Part shown: piece by piece, positions 1 to 8,900 of the stretch
How positions within the stretch are numbered: the first letter of the stretch is position 1
How the letters are laid out: every line of letters starts with the position of its first letter
Source of the DNA: Gemmata massiliana
Lineage (GTDB): Bacteria > Planctomycetota > Planctomycetia > Gemmatales > Gemmataceae
Length of the DNA: 64,000 nucleotides
Assembly: GCF_901538265.1 (NCBI RefSeq)
Contig: NZ_LR593886.1
Coordinates: forward strand, 9,445,738-9,509,737
Direction: 5' to 3'
Position numbers and translations under genes: made by a program
Notes under the pieces: model-generated
The model's database searches: none
Told to the model about the DNA's origin: nothing
The model's input: the letters and a program-made list of their open reading frames with translations, nothing else

Positions 1-93
1 AAGCGCGTACCGCGGCATGGCGTTCACCCGAAACACGTGGTGAAGTGTAAAACTCCAGCTTTTTAATCTACCTGCGCCGGTTCGCCCGCACCA

Positions 94-1215
94 ATGGCAA
101 AATCGATGACCCTTCACGCACGCCACTACGCCACCAATGAACCGATCGCGGTGACGGTCGCGCACGGGCGCATCACGAGCGTGGGCACCTCCGACCAGAA
201 GCCGAACGTGTGGATCGCGCCCGCGTTCTTCGACCCGCAAATCAACGGGTGCCTCGGTATCAGTTTCAACTCGCCGGCACTCACGCCCTCCCAGGTGCGC
301 ACGGTGGCGGACGTGTGCCGACGGCACGGTATCGGCGCGTTCGCGCCCACACTCGTGACGAATAGTTTCGAGGCTCTACACCACGGATTCACCACGCTCG
401 CCCGGGCACTCGATACGGACCCCGAACTCGCGCGCATGATGCCGTGTTTCCACCTGGAAGGGCCGTACCTGTCCGGCGAAGACGGCCCGCGCGGCGCGCA
501 CCCCCAGGAACACACCCGCGACCCGAACTGGGACGAGTTCCGCCGCTGGCAGGACGCGGCCGGCGGGCGGATTCGCATGGTCACGCTCGCGCCCGAGCGC
601 CCCGGCGCGCTCGCGCTCATCGAGCAACTCACTGCGGCAAACGTGGTCGTCGCGATCGGGCACACGGCCGCGACCGGTCAGCAGATCCGCGACGCGGTCG
701 CGGCGGGCGCGCGCACGAGCACGCACCTCGGCAATGGATGCCACGCTGTCCTCCCGCGACACGACAACTACATCTGGGAACAACTCGCGTGCGACGATCT
801 GTGGGCGAGCATCATCACAGACGGCTACCACCTACCTCCGGCACTGGTGAAGTGTTTTAGCCGTATGAAGGGACTTGATCGGTTACTGATTACGTCCGAT
901 GTCGGCAGTTTGGCCGGGATGCCGCCCGGTAGGTATCGCGAGTGGGGAACGGACCTGGAAGTTCTCCCCTCGGGCAAGATCGTGGTCGCGGGAACGCCAT
1001 TTCTCGCTGGCAGCGGGCACTTCACCGATTCGTGTGTGGCGAACGTGATTCGGATGACCGGGATGAGCTTAAAGGACGCAGTCGATCTGGCATCCGTGCA
1101 ACCGCGTAGGCTCCTCGGGCTGCCGGTCACGCGAATCGAAGCAGGCGCCCCCGCGTCCCTCGTGCTCTTCGACTGGAAACCGGGCGGCGAGATCGCCGTG
1201 CGTGAGGTCTTCTAG
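94..1215 (+). CDS. nagA: N-acetylglucosamine-6-phosphate deacetylase-like amidohydrolase
   Basis: A 373-residue metal-dependent amidohydrolase of the NagA family, expected to remove the acetyl group from N-acetylglucosamine-6-phosphate in the cytoplasm during amino-sugar recycling. Visible signatures are HLEGPY near residue 120 (the metal-ligand Glu of NagA), IGHT near 188, STHLGNG near 208 (second His ligand) and TSD near 267, where NagA carries its catalytic Asp. The usual THLFNAM block reads THLGNGCHAV here, so this is a divergent subgroup and the exact substrate is uncertain. Length matches the family. It is followed by two tRNA genes and has no obvious sugar-metabolism neighbours, so it looks monocistronic. 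ATG at 94 is used; a second Met lies at codon 5. Confidence 0.8.
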   Translation: MAKSMTLHARHYATNEPIAVTVAHGRITSVGTSDQKPNVWIAPAFFDPQINGCLGISFNSPALTPSQVRTVADVCRRHGIGAFAPTLVTNSFEALHHGFTTLARALDTDPELARMMPCFHLEGPYLSGEDGPRGAHPQEHTRDPNWDEFRRWQDAAGGRIRMVTLAPERPGALALIEQLTAANVVVAIGHTAATGQQIRDAVAAGARTSTHLGNGCHAVLPRHDNYIWEQLACDDLWASIITDGYHLPPALVKCFSRMKGLDRLLITSDVGSLAGMPPGRYREWGTDLEVLPSGKIVVAGTPFLAGSGHFTDSCVANVIRMTGMSLKDAVDLASVQPRRLLGLPVTRIEAGAPASLVLFDWKPGGEIAVREVF

Positions 1216-1280
1216 GTCCGGCATTTCTGATTGCGCAGCGAACCTTTCACGCGGTCCGCCTGTCCGTCTTCGCAGAACAC

Positions 1281-1365
1281 GGAAGGGCGAGCCGATTGGC
1301 GAAGGCACCCGCTTGGAAAGCGGACGAGGCGCAAGCCCTTGCAGGTTCAAATCCTGTCCCTTCCG
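1281..1365 (+). tRNA. tRNA-Ser (anticodon GGA)
   Basis: The acceptor arms GGAAGGG (1281-1287) and CCCTTCC (1358-1364) pair fully, with G as discriminator at 1365. The anticodon stem encloses the loop TTGGAAA, placing GGA at 1315-1317. A long variable arm and the GGTTCAAATCC T-arm complete a class II tRNA of serine type. No CCA is encoded. It lies 4 nt upstream of a tRNA-Arg. Confidence 0.9.
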
Positions 1366-1369
1366 CTAC

Positions 1370-1441
1370 ACCCCGTTGGTGAAACGGACATCACATCTCG
1401 GTCCTAACGAGACGTTCCGGGTTCGACTCCTGGCCGGGGTA
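1370..1441 (+). tRNA. tRNA-Arg (anticodon CCT)
   Basis: The segment starts ACCCCGT and ends CCGGGGT plus discriminator A; six of seven acceptor pairs form and the innermost is T-C. The anticodon stem TCTCG/CGAGA encloses GTCCTAA, giving CCT at 1403-1405, which reads AGG. The T-loop is GGGTTCGACTCC. CCA is not encoded. The closely spaced tRNA-Ser suggests a joint transcript. Confidence 0.8.
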
Positions 1442-1458
1442 TTGTGCGAGGGCGCGAA

Positions 1459-1761
1459 ATGGGTTGGGTGAACGATGCGCGAGCGGGTCTTACTGCGGGC
1501 CGAACGGTGCAAGTCAGGCCCACCGGCGGCTCGATGCGCGGGCGCATCGAAAGCGGCCAGCTCGTCACGATTGCCCCGGTCGCTCCGCTCGCGGTGAACG
1601 TCGGCGACGCGGTGCTGGTTGCCTGGCGCGGCGGGTTCCTTCTGCACATCGTGAAAGACGCGAAGGGCGATCAACTGCTGATCGGCAACAACGTCGGCAA
1701 AATCAACGGCTGGGTCGCGCGCTCAGCCGTGATTGGTAAAGTCGTCGCGGTGGAAGATTAA
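1459..1761 (+). CDS. S24/S26 peptidase-fold small protein
   Basis: A 100-residue protein resembling the beta-rich catalytic domain of LexA and signal peptidases: GGSM (the nucleophile-Ser motif), then SGQLV, GDAVLVAW and a C-terminal IGNN...NGWV segment. The position where LexA-type enzymes carry the general-base Lys appears to be His (LLHIV), so proteolysis is doubtful. There is no N-terminal membrane segment or DNA-binding domain. ATG at 1459 follows GAGGG at 1449-1453; a GTG at 1444 in the same frame is possible but starts two bases after the tRNA. Its stop overlaps the stop of the convergent DUF457 gene by four bases. Function unknown. Confidence 0.6.
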   Translation: MGWVNDARAGLTAGRTVQVRPTGGSMRGRIESGQLVTIAPVAPLAVNVGDAVLVAWRGGFLLHIVKDAKGDQLLIGNNVGKINGWVARSAVIGKVVAVED

Positions 1762-2441
1762 CCGCCCGGCGCCCGACCGGTCCCGAACCCTTCTAACCAA
1801 CTCAGGTCGCCACCGTTCTTCTTGAAGTCGAGGTACGCGAGGTAGATCAGTCCGCCGAGCAGCAAATAACACGTCCCGGTTGCGGCAATCGACGACGAGC
1901 CGAACTTCACCGCACTTCCCGCCGAGGCCTTCAACTTCGGCTTCAGCCCGCGCCAGTCCACCGAATAGATCTCGTCCAGAACTAGGTGCGACAGGAAGCC
2001 GACCATTACGCCCGCGCCCAACAGGATGCGCACGCCGCGGTCCGGGTACGCCAAGTACACGCACAGGCCCGCGATAAACATCGCCGGGATGCTGTGGTAC
2101 ATCCCGCGGTGGACCGTGAGCTGTTTGAACACGTTGGCCACAAAGTAGCGGATGAAGAGGTAGCCGAAGAGGAGCGTCGCGAGGATGCCCTCGCGCGAGA
2201 CGCCCGCGTGCATGAGCCGCGGAATCAGCATGAGGGGCACGACAGCGGCGAGAAGCCCGAACATCTCGCGCACGGGGATGCCGGAATCGCTATCGAGGTC
2301 GGGGAGCATCCCACCCACGGCGGTGACCCCGGCGGCGAGAACCCCGGCCTCGGTCGTGAACCCCACGGGCTGCACCGCGAACCCGCCGTAGGCGATGCCC
2401 AGGGCACTCGACACCGTAATGTGTGTGCGAAATCCGGCCAC
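1758..2441 (-). CDS. DUF457/YdjM-like membrane-bound metal-dependent hydrolase
   Basis: A 227-residue multi-pass membrane protein. It has the histidine/aspartate pattern of the YdjM (DUF457) family: an early His in RTHITVSS, LPDLDSD near residue 47, VHRGMYHS in the middle and SHLVLDEI further on, separated by hydrophobic spans. Family members are predicted zinc-dependent hydrolases of the cytoplasmic membrane with poorly known substrates. The GTG start is supported by a strong GGAGGAG ribosome-binding site (complement of 2446-2452). It converges on the S24-like gene with a four-base overlap of stop codons. Confidence 0.75.
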   Translation of the reverse strand: MAGFRTHITVSSALGIAYGGFAVQPVGFTTEAGVLAAGVTAVGGMLPDLDSDSGIPVREMFGLLAAVVPLMLIPRLMHAGVSREGILATLLFGYLFIRYFVANVFKQLTVHRGMYHSIPAMFIAGLCVYLAYPDRGVRILLGAGVMVGFLSHLVLDEIYSVDWRGLKPKLKASAGSAVKFGSSSIAATGTCYLLLGGLIYLAYLDFKKNGGDLSWLEGFGTGRAPGG

Positions 2442-2601
2442 GGTTCTCCTCCGGCCAATTCTCTGTGCGTCCGTGAGAACGCTCTTTTACCACTCCCGGG
2501 CGCTCGCGGTCTAGTCGGGTCGCGAACAGGGGAGCACGGAGCCGCCACCGACATTGTGTACAGATGTCCCTTCTGACACAATCAATCTTAGGAGGTGCGC
2601 T

Positions 2602-2868
2602 ATGACGCTGACCAACCAGGATATTGCCCGTCGCCTGCGTGAACACGCCAACGAACTCGCACGAGCGGGGAACAACCTCTACCGCATACGTGCGTTTCGT
2701 TCGGCGGCGATGGCCGTTCTCGGCTTGCCCGCGGACGTGACCGAGCTTCTCGCGAGCGGCGGTCCCCGCGAACTTGAGCGCGTGCCGGGTATCGGAAAGA
2801 GCCTCGCGACCACCATTGCGGGCTATTTGACTGCTCCCACCCCAACCGACGGCGGCATGGCGGCTTAA
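2602..2868 (+). CDS. Stand-alone POLX-type N-terminal helix-hairpin-helix domain
   Basis: An 88-residue protein. The N-terminal part (IARRLREHANELA, then YRIRAFRSAA) resembles the 8-kDa domain of family X DNA polymerases, and VPGIGKSLATTI is a helix-hairpin-helix DNA-binding motif. No polymerase palm or PHP domain follows: the frame ends at 2868 and the next gene is unrelated. The start at 2602 is set by AGGAGGT at 2590-2596. A DNA-end or gap-binding role is an inference from the domain alone. Confidence 0.7.
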   Translation: MTLTNQDIARRLREHANELARAGNNLYRIRAFRSAAMAVLGLPADVTELLASGGPRELERVPGIGKSLATTIAGYLTAPTPTDGGMAA

Positions 2869-2944
2869 AGTGCGGCGCGGGGATTTGGGATCGCGACCGG
2901 AGCGGTTAGAATCACGCTTATTCACACCCGCTCGGAGCCAACAC

Positions 2945-3202
2945 GTGGACGTAATTCGTCTCAGCGCAACATCTGGACCCGACGGGGTGTTACACCTCAC
3001 GGTCCCGGTCGGGACACCGGGCGAGTTCGAGGTCGCGGTCGTCGTGTCCCCGAAACCGACTGTGAATGGCGCCAAACCCAAAACGCCCGAAGAACTCGGG
3101 TGGCCGCCCAAGTTTTTGGAATCCACGTTCGGCTCAGTGCAAGACGAAGCCTTTGCGCGCTACCCACAAGGGGAATTCGAGAAGCGCGAGGTGCTCGATT
3201 GA
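2945..3202 (+). CDS. Putative antitoxin of a VapBC-like pair
   Basis: An 85-residue protein starting at GTG 2945. Its N-terminal part (IRLSATSGPDG, then LHLTVPVGTPGEFEVAVV) is a compact beta-rich segment. The C-terminal half (GWPPKFLESTFGSVQDE, then RYPQGEFEKRE) resembles the toxin-wrapping tails of VapB-type antitoxins. The stop codon overlaps the TTG start of the PIN-domain gene, so the two are translationally coupled, and that position is the main reason for the antitoxin call. No DNA-binding motif is obvious. Confidence 0.65.
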   Translation: MDVIRLSATSGPDGVLHLTVPVGTPGEFEVAVVVSPKPTVNGAKPKTPEELGWPPKFLESTFGSVQDEAFARYPQGEFEKREVLD

Positions 3203-3603
3203 AGTACCTTCTCGATACGAATGTGTGCATCACGCACATGCGCGGGAAAGACTTGCTACTTTTGAACCGATTCACCGCACACCAGCCGAGCGACATCGTG
3301 TTGTGCTCGGTCGTTTTGGCCGAACTGCGGTACGGGGCCGAACGCAGTGCCGACCCGATCAAAGTTCACAACGCGGTCGACTTGTTCGCGGGCCAGTTCG
3401 TCCGCCTCCCGTTCGACGACAATTGTGCGCGTCGTTTCGGGGAAATTCGGCACGCGCTCATGTCCGTCGGAAAACCGATCGGACCTTACGACACGATGAT
3501 CGCCGCTGTCGCTCTGGCGAACAGCCTGACGCTGGTGACACACAACACGAGCGAATTCAGTCGGGTAACCGGCTTGGTATTAGAGGACTGGCAAACCCCG
3601 TAA
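3199..3603 (+). CDS. vapC: PIN-domain ribonuclease toxin (VapC family)
   Basis: A 134-residue PIN protein. The first acidic residue is in YLLDTNVCI, the Glu in VVLAELRYGAE, and the third acid in IGPYDTMIAA, with a further Asn/Thr block in LVTHNTSEFSRV. These are the four Mg-binding positions of VapC RNases, all present, so the enzyme looks active. The start is TTG 3199, overlapping the TGA of the upstream antitoxin. The longer frame starting at 3100 would run through the antitoxin gene and is rejected. VapC toxins cut specific RNAs when the antitoxin is degraded; the target here cannot be read from the sequence. Confidence 0.85.
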   Translation: MKYLLDTNVCITHMRGKDLLLLNRFTAHQPSDIVLCSVVLAELRYGAERSADPIKVHNAVDLFAGQFVRLPFDDNCARRFGEIRHALMSVGKPIGPYDTMIAAVALANSLTLVTHNTSEFSRVTGLVLEDWQTP

Positions 3604-3606
3604 TCT

Positions 3607-5835
3607 TCACCGGTTGAACAGGAACTCTTTGCTATTGAGCAATGCCCAGAACACGTCGCGGTAGAGTTCCTCGCGGGAAGCGCCCTTGTCCTTTAACAGT
3701 TCAATGACCTTCGCTTTTTCCTCCGCCCTCGGCTTGCGCGAGTAGGCCCGTAGGAAGAGTTCGTCGAGTAACTTCGCGTCGTCCTTCTCGTCCTTCAGGC
3801 GCTTCGCGAGCCAACCGCTGCCGTTGCTCACCTTGTTAGTCACCGTTTCGCCGCAAATCAGGTGCAGCACGTTCGGCAGCGTCACGTCCCCCACGCGCTC
3901 ACAGGCGCACGCGGTCACGCGCTCGCTCCGTCCGAACGCGCGCAAGAAGTACGACGCAGAACCGGGGTCGGGCACCTGTACCGCGCGCACGCCAACCGGG
4001 TAGCCGTCGAAGCGCTCGGGCACGCCGGTCGCGTCGCTGATCGCGTCGAGCATCACTTCTGCGGGTAGCCGCCGGGCGTAGTAGTGGGAGTAGAACCGCG
4101 CGTCCGTTTCGTTGCCCGGGCGCGTCGCACTGGAGAGTTGGTACGTGCGCGACGTGAGGATCACTCGCATCAGTGCCCGTAAGTCGAACTTTTTCTCCAC
4201 GAACTCCTTGTTGAGCGACTTCCACAAGGCCGGGTTCGTCGGCGGGTTGGTCGCACGCAGATCGTCCACCGGTTCGACCAATCCCACACTCATGTAATGC
4301 CGCCAGATACGATTCACCATCGCGCCGGCAAAATACTCGTTGTTCGGGTCGGTGATCCACTTCGCGAGCGTAATCCGGGGGTCGTCGCCCGGTTTCATGT
4401 CGCCCGTGGTGCGGTCCAGTGGTTGCGGGCGCATGAACATGCCCGTGCGCGGTTGGCTTACCCCGACTGGGTTCTTGTTTTGGTTCTGGTCCGGGTGGCT
4501 GACGTTCAACCGTGTCGGCCCCAGCTTCGCTTCGGTGCGGTCGAGTTTCACGCGGCTGAAATACGCGGCGAAGTGGTAGAAATCGTCCTGCGTGTACCGT
4601 TCAAGCGGGTGATTGTGACACTTCGCGCACCCGATGCGCGTCCCGAGAAACGCTTGGGCGATCGACTCCGGGGCCTCCGAGTTCTCACCGTGTCGCTGTT
4701 CACCGACCGTGACAATGAAGTAGCCGACTGCGGGGTTATCGGCGTTCGAGCCGGTAGCAGTGAGAACGTCGCGTGCGATATCATCCCAGCCCCGATTGGC
4801 CGCAACCTGTTTCCGCAGCCAGTCGTGGAACTGCCGCACGCCCTTCGCGCCGCGGACATCGTGATCGCGTTCTTTGCGGTTCTGGAACAGGTCGCCCAGT
4901 TGCAGCGCCCAGTAGTCGTTGAATTCCGGGCGCGCGAGGGTCGCGTCTACCAGTTTTTCGCGCTTCTTCGGGTCCGGGTCGGCGCTGAACGCGGTCGCCT
5001 CGGCCGGAGTAGGCAGCGTGCCCAGGGCGTCGAGGAACACGCGCCGAACGAACTCGTCGTCGGTGCAGAGATCCGACGGTTCGATGCGAAGTTCCTTGAG
5101 TTTGGCCGAGACGTGTGTGTCAACGAAGTTATTGGTCGGAACGAAGCGCTTCTCGTCCACGGGCCGGTCGAACGGCACGCTGAACACCGTGACGGCGACT
5201 TCGGTGAGGTACATCGCGCGCACCGCGCTCGCGCCGTTTCGGACGGCCCGCGCTTTACCGGTCGCTGATACGTCGAGGTACGCCGGATCGTTGGAATCGA
5301 ACTTGGTGAGCCAGGTCATGTCGCGCATGGTGCCGTCGGTGAACGTGGCGGTCGCGATCAGTTGCACCTCTTCGCCCGGCTTGAGCACCCGCGCCGCCGG
5401 AGTCAGTTCGAGTTTGCGGACCTTCGCTTCGTTCTTGTTTGGACCGGGGTACCCGGCCCCGAGCCAATCGAGCAGGAGCTTGTATTCGCGGCTCGTGGTG
5501 GAGAAGAGGCGCCCGCCTTCGTGCGGGGTCGCGCCGGTCGCTTTGCGGAGGAACAGGCTCTCTTCCGGGCGCGTGCGGTCGATCCGCCGGCCGCTGAACT
5601 CGCGCGTGATCCAGTTGTAGTCCTGGTCCGGTGCGAACCCGCGGAGCGACAGTCGGAACCCGTTCTGACCGGCCCCCTTACCGTGGCACGCACCCTGATT
5701 GCACCCGGCCTTGGTCAGCAGCGGGATCACGTCCGTGGTGAACGAGGGCGCGCCCCCCGCGACCGACACCGCGGGCGCACCGGCGACAATGGCCGCGCTG
5801 AGCAGATACGAAAACCGGGGCATACAGACGCTCAT
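3607..5835 (-). CDS. DUF1549/DUF1553 exported cytochrome-type planctomycete protein
   Basis: A 742-residue exported protein with a signal peptide (MPRFSYLLSAAIVAGAPAVS; the ATG at 5823 is an equally good start). Near residue 45 CNQGACHGKG gives a CxxxCH haem-like motif rather than CxxCH. A Big_2-like beta domain follows (LELTPAARVLKPGEEVQL). The DUF1549 part includes GCAKCHNHPLERY near residue 400, a true CxxCH, and the C-terminal DUF1553 part ends SKEFLFNR. Such proteins are hallmark planctomycete secreted proteins, often beside a DUF1501 partner, and are thought to act in the periplasm; their substrate is unknown. No DUF1501 gene is adjacent here; the nearest is at 23.6-25 kb. Confidence 0.85.
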   Translation of the reverse strand: MSVCMPRFSYLLSAAIVAGAPAVSVAGGAPSFTTDVIPLLTKAGCNQGACHGKGAGQNGFRLSLRGFAPDQDYNWITREFSGRRIDRTRPEESLFLRKATGATPHEGGRLFSTTSREYKLLLDWLGAGYPGPNKNEAKVRKLELTPAARVLKPGEEVQLIATATFTDGTMRDMTWLTKFDSNDPAYLDVSATGKARAVRNGASAVRAMYLTEVAVTVFSVPFDRPVDEKRFVPTNNFVDTHVSAKLKELRIEPSDLCTDDEFVRRVFLDALGTLPTPAEATAFSADPDPKKREKLVDATLARPEFNDYWALQLGDLFQNRKERDHDVRGAKGVRQFHDWLRKQVAANRGWDDIARDVLTATGSNADNPAVGYFIVTVGEQRHGENSEAPESIAQAFLGTRIGCAKCHNHPLERYTQDDFYHFAAYFSRVKLDRTEAKLGPTRLNVSHPDQNQNKNPVGVSQPRTGMFMRPQPLDRTTGDMKPGDDPRITLAKWITDPNNEYFAGAMVNRIWRHYMSVGLVEPVDDLRATNPPTNPALWKSLNKEFVEKKFDLRALMRVILTSRTYQLSSATRPGNETDARFYSHYYARRLPAEVMLDAISDATGVPERFDGYPVGVRAVQVPDPGSASYFLRAFGRSERVTACACERVGDVTLPNVLHLICGETVTNKVSNGSGWLAKRLKDEKDDAKLLDELFLRAYSRKPRAEEKAKVIELLKDKGASREELYRDVFWALLNSKEFLFNR

Positions 5836-5954
5836 GAAGAGGGCTTCTGGTGAGCGGGGGTAATGCCCCCGGAGTGCAGGCGGGTAGATTTCTGCGGCAA
5901 ATCGAGTTTAGGTGAAGCTCTCGATGTGAGCAAGCGGAAAGGGTATCGCGCAAC

Positions 5955-8900
5955 TCAGCGCGACGGGGACCGCGGTGACATCTGGACGCGAAGCCCCTGG
6001 GCCGCGGAATCCGTTCGGAACCGCAATTCGCCGCCTGAAGCAGGAAGTGCCTGCCACCCGCGAACCCGATCCGCGATCAGCGCCCAACCGTCGATCGGGC
6101 GGACGCGAACCTCGTCGGATACCAGGGTCGCATGCGCGATCTTCGGATGAGTGGGGTCGAATGACAATGGAGCGGGTGTTTTGCCAGGGGGCGCGGGAAC
6201 GGTCGTTCCCGTCCACTCGATCGCGTCCTCTTTTGTGCCCGAACGGAGCCAAACCTGAACTCGCGCGCCGGTCTGGTTCCAGCTCACGACGTCCGGCCCG
6301 CGGACCTCCAGAACGTTCACGTTCGCAACGCTAAATTCGAGGAACGCGACCGATTCACGTGCCGTCCACATCACGGTTCCGGTCACATCAGCGCGGTGCG
6401 GCCCGACGTGCCAGGTGGTGACCGTGCGCACGGCCGGCGGTTCACCCGCGTGGAGATCGGGACGCAGCTCCGCGATCGCGCCGGGCACCAATCGGAACGC
6501 GCGGACCGGCTTGTTCGGATCGAGCTTCAGGTCTGGGACCGCGGCGAAATCCCGTAGCGCGTCGGCCGGGAAATCGATCACGCCTCCGCGCACAACCTCT
6601 TTCACGGTCACGCGGGACGCGCGCAAACCGTAGACCGCTTCCGTTTCGCCCTTCACGGACCCGAACGCGACCCGCGGGAAGCGGAGCACCGGTCGCTGCG
6701 TGAGCGGTCTGCGCGGGGAACACTCCAGCACGACGAGGAAGCGCCCACTGGTTGGCGCTTGGAAATCGATCTGCAACGGGCGCGCTCCGGCCTGTTCTTG
6801 GCCCAACGTCCAGTCGCGCAGTGCGAGCGGCGCAGTCGACAAGTCGGTGGCCCGTACCGCGACGCGCAGGACCTCCAGTTCCGCGGGCACATCGAACCGT
6901 AACCCGTTCACCGCACCCTGCTCGACGCGCACGAGGTAAGCCGCGTTCAGTTCGGCGCCGGCCTCGGTCACGTCCCAAACGCACCCCTCGCGAACCTTGA
7001 CCACGGCCGATCCGCCCGCGCCCTCGCGCCAGCGCAACTGAACGCTCCGCACCGCTCCGAGTTCGGCTTCCACGGTCGCGTTCTCACCCGCGCGCGCCAC
7101 TATCTGTCGCCCGATCCGACCGACCGCGTGCGGTTGGGTCGCGGTTCCCGGCAGCACGGCCGACAGTTTCGTGTCCGCGATCTCGGGCACGCTGAACCGA
7201 ACCTCGCGCTCGGAACCGGACACCGTTGCGGTCACGGCGAACCGGACCTCGATCTCGTACCGCCCCGAACCGGGCAGCGGGACCGCGTACCCGTCCGCGC
7301 GCGCCACCGGGAACGCGGGCACCCCGCCCACCGTCACGTGTTCCAGGCGCGCGTCTCCGAGTGGGAGCGGCACCATGTTGTCACTCGAACGGAGTGCGTG
7401 AACCACGAACTGCGCGGTCACTTTCGCGCCCGTTTCGTCGGCCCGTACTTGGTACGTTGCGGATGTAAGCGCGGGAGCGGGGAGTTGAGGGTGAGTAACC
7501 GCGTCGAGGCGGTCCAGGACCGCACGCGGAGCGATCACCTCTTCGCTCCCGTCAGCGCCCGGCACGATCAGCACGGTTACCGGGGGCGATTGCTGAGCGA
7601 AGGCACTAATCGAGTGCAGCGCGAAACCAAACGCGAGGACGGCCGCGACCACGGGCGCCCCGGGGCGCCGGCGGATGCTCAGGTGCGCGAGCACGCCGCC
7701 CAGAGCAACGACCGCCATGCACAGCACCGGCCACGCGACCCGCGCCCACCACGGCGGACCGAGTTCCGTAATCACGAGCGCGCCAACGACCGCACTCGCC
7801 AACACGAGCGCGCCGCGGGGGCGCCCGCGGTGTGCCACCAGCCACCCGAGGACGCTCACCAGAGCGAGCGCACCAACCGCCAGGGCATCGGCCGCGCGCA
7901 CCGATCCGACCCGCACCCACTCGTCGTCGGATCGGGTCACGAGTTCCGCCCCGCCGCCCACGAGCGGCCCGCCCAATAGGGGGGGAGAATCCATGACCGC
8001 GTCCCCCGGGCGCGCGGGCCACCCCGGGAGCACACCGGGCGCGAAGCTCCACCACCGGCGCACGGGCGGGTCGCCGGGCACCGTCGGCATCGGGCTGGTA
8101 ACGGACCGCGTCGGCCACCCGGTCACCGGTGGGAGGCGGTACCGCACTTCAAAATGCACGATCGGACCCGCGAGAACGGGAACGTGCAACGTCTCGGCCG
8201 GTCCGTGCGTACCGAACGCGGCCGGGTTCAGCCACCGCCCTCCGACACACACACCGCGCACTTCTGCGCCCGACGGCAACACGATCGGAAGCGTCCCACC
8301 GGAGGAGTCGCGCACCGTTCCGCCGAACGCGACGACCACATCGTCGGGCGCGCGCACGGCCGTCAACAGGTACGCATCCGATACTGAGGACGAGTTGCTC
8401 GTAGCTCGCGACACCGCACCCACGCGGACCGAGTTCCCAATCGCGTCAACCGTCACGCGGTCTTTGAACGCGGGGGGGACTTCCGCTTTCGTTGTTTGGT
8501 TCGCCCCGAGAACGCGCGGAATCGGGATCGAAACGGCGGTGTCGCCGAGTGCGGGGCCGGGCGCGGTCGTTTCGAGAACGGCCGTTTCGGTGAGCGGACG
8601 GGCCAACTGCAACACCCACAGCGTTCCTTCAACCGCTCCGCGCGATCGTGCCCCCGCTGCGCCCGCGAGCACATCGACCGGCACAAACAACGGAACCGTT
8701 TCCAGCAGTTCGGGTGAAATAGCGGTCGCGCCGGTCACTGAATTGGACGAGTCGAGCAACTTCCACGAGCGCTCGGGAGTGCGCGGCCCCGGAACGAACA
8801 CAGTGAGCGCGGGAAGTGCACCCTTTTGCACCGAGAGCGCGAGGCGCGTGGTCGCGACCCACCGCGAACCGGGTGCGTCGAGAGAAACGGTAGCTTGCGC

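Noticed and set aside
2290..3126. Minus-strand frame of 278 codons across the POLX-like and antitoxin genes
   Set aside because: It overlaps two genes with ribosome-binding sites or coupling on the plus strand and shows no family signature.
4297..5268. Plus-strand frame of 323 codons opposite the DUF1549/1553 gene
   Set aside because: Shadow; the minus strand holds the CxxCH motifs and signal peptide.
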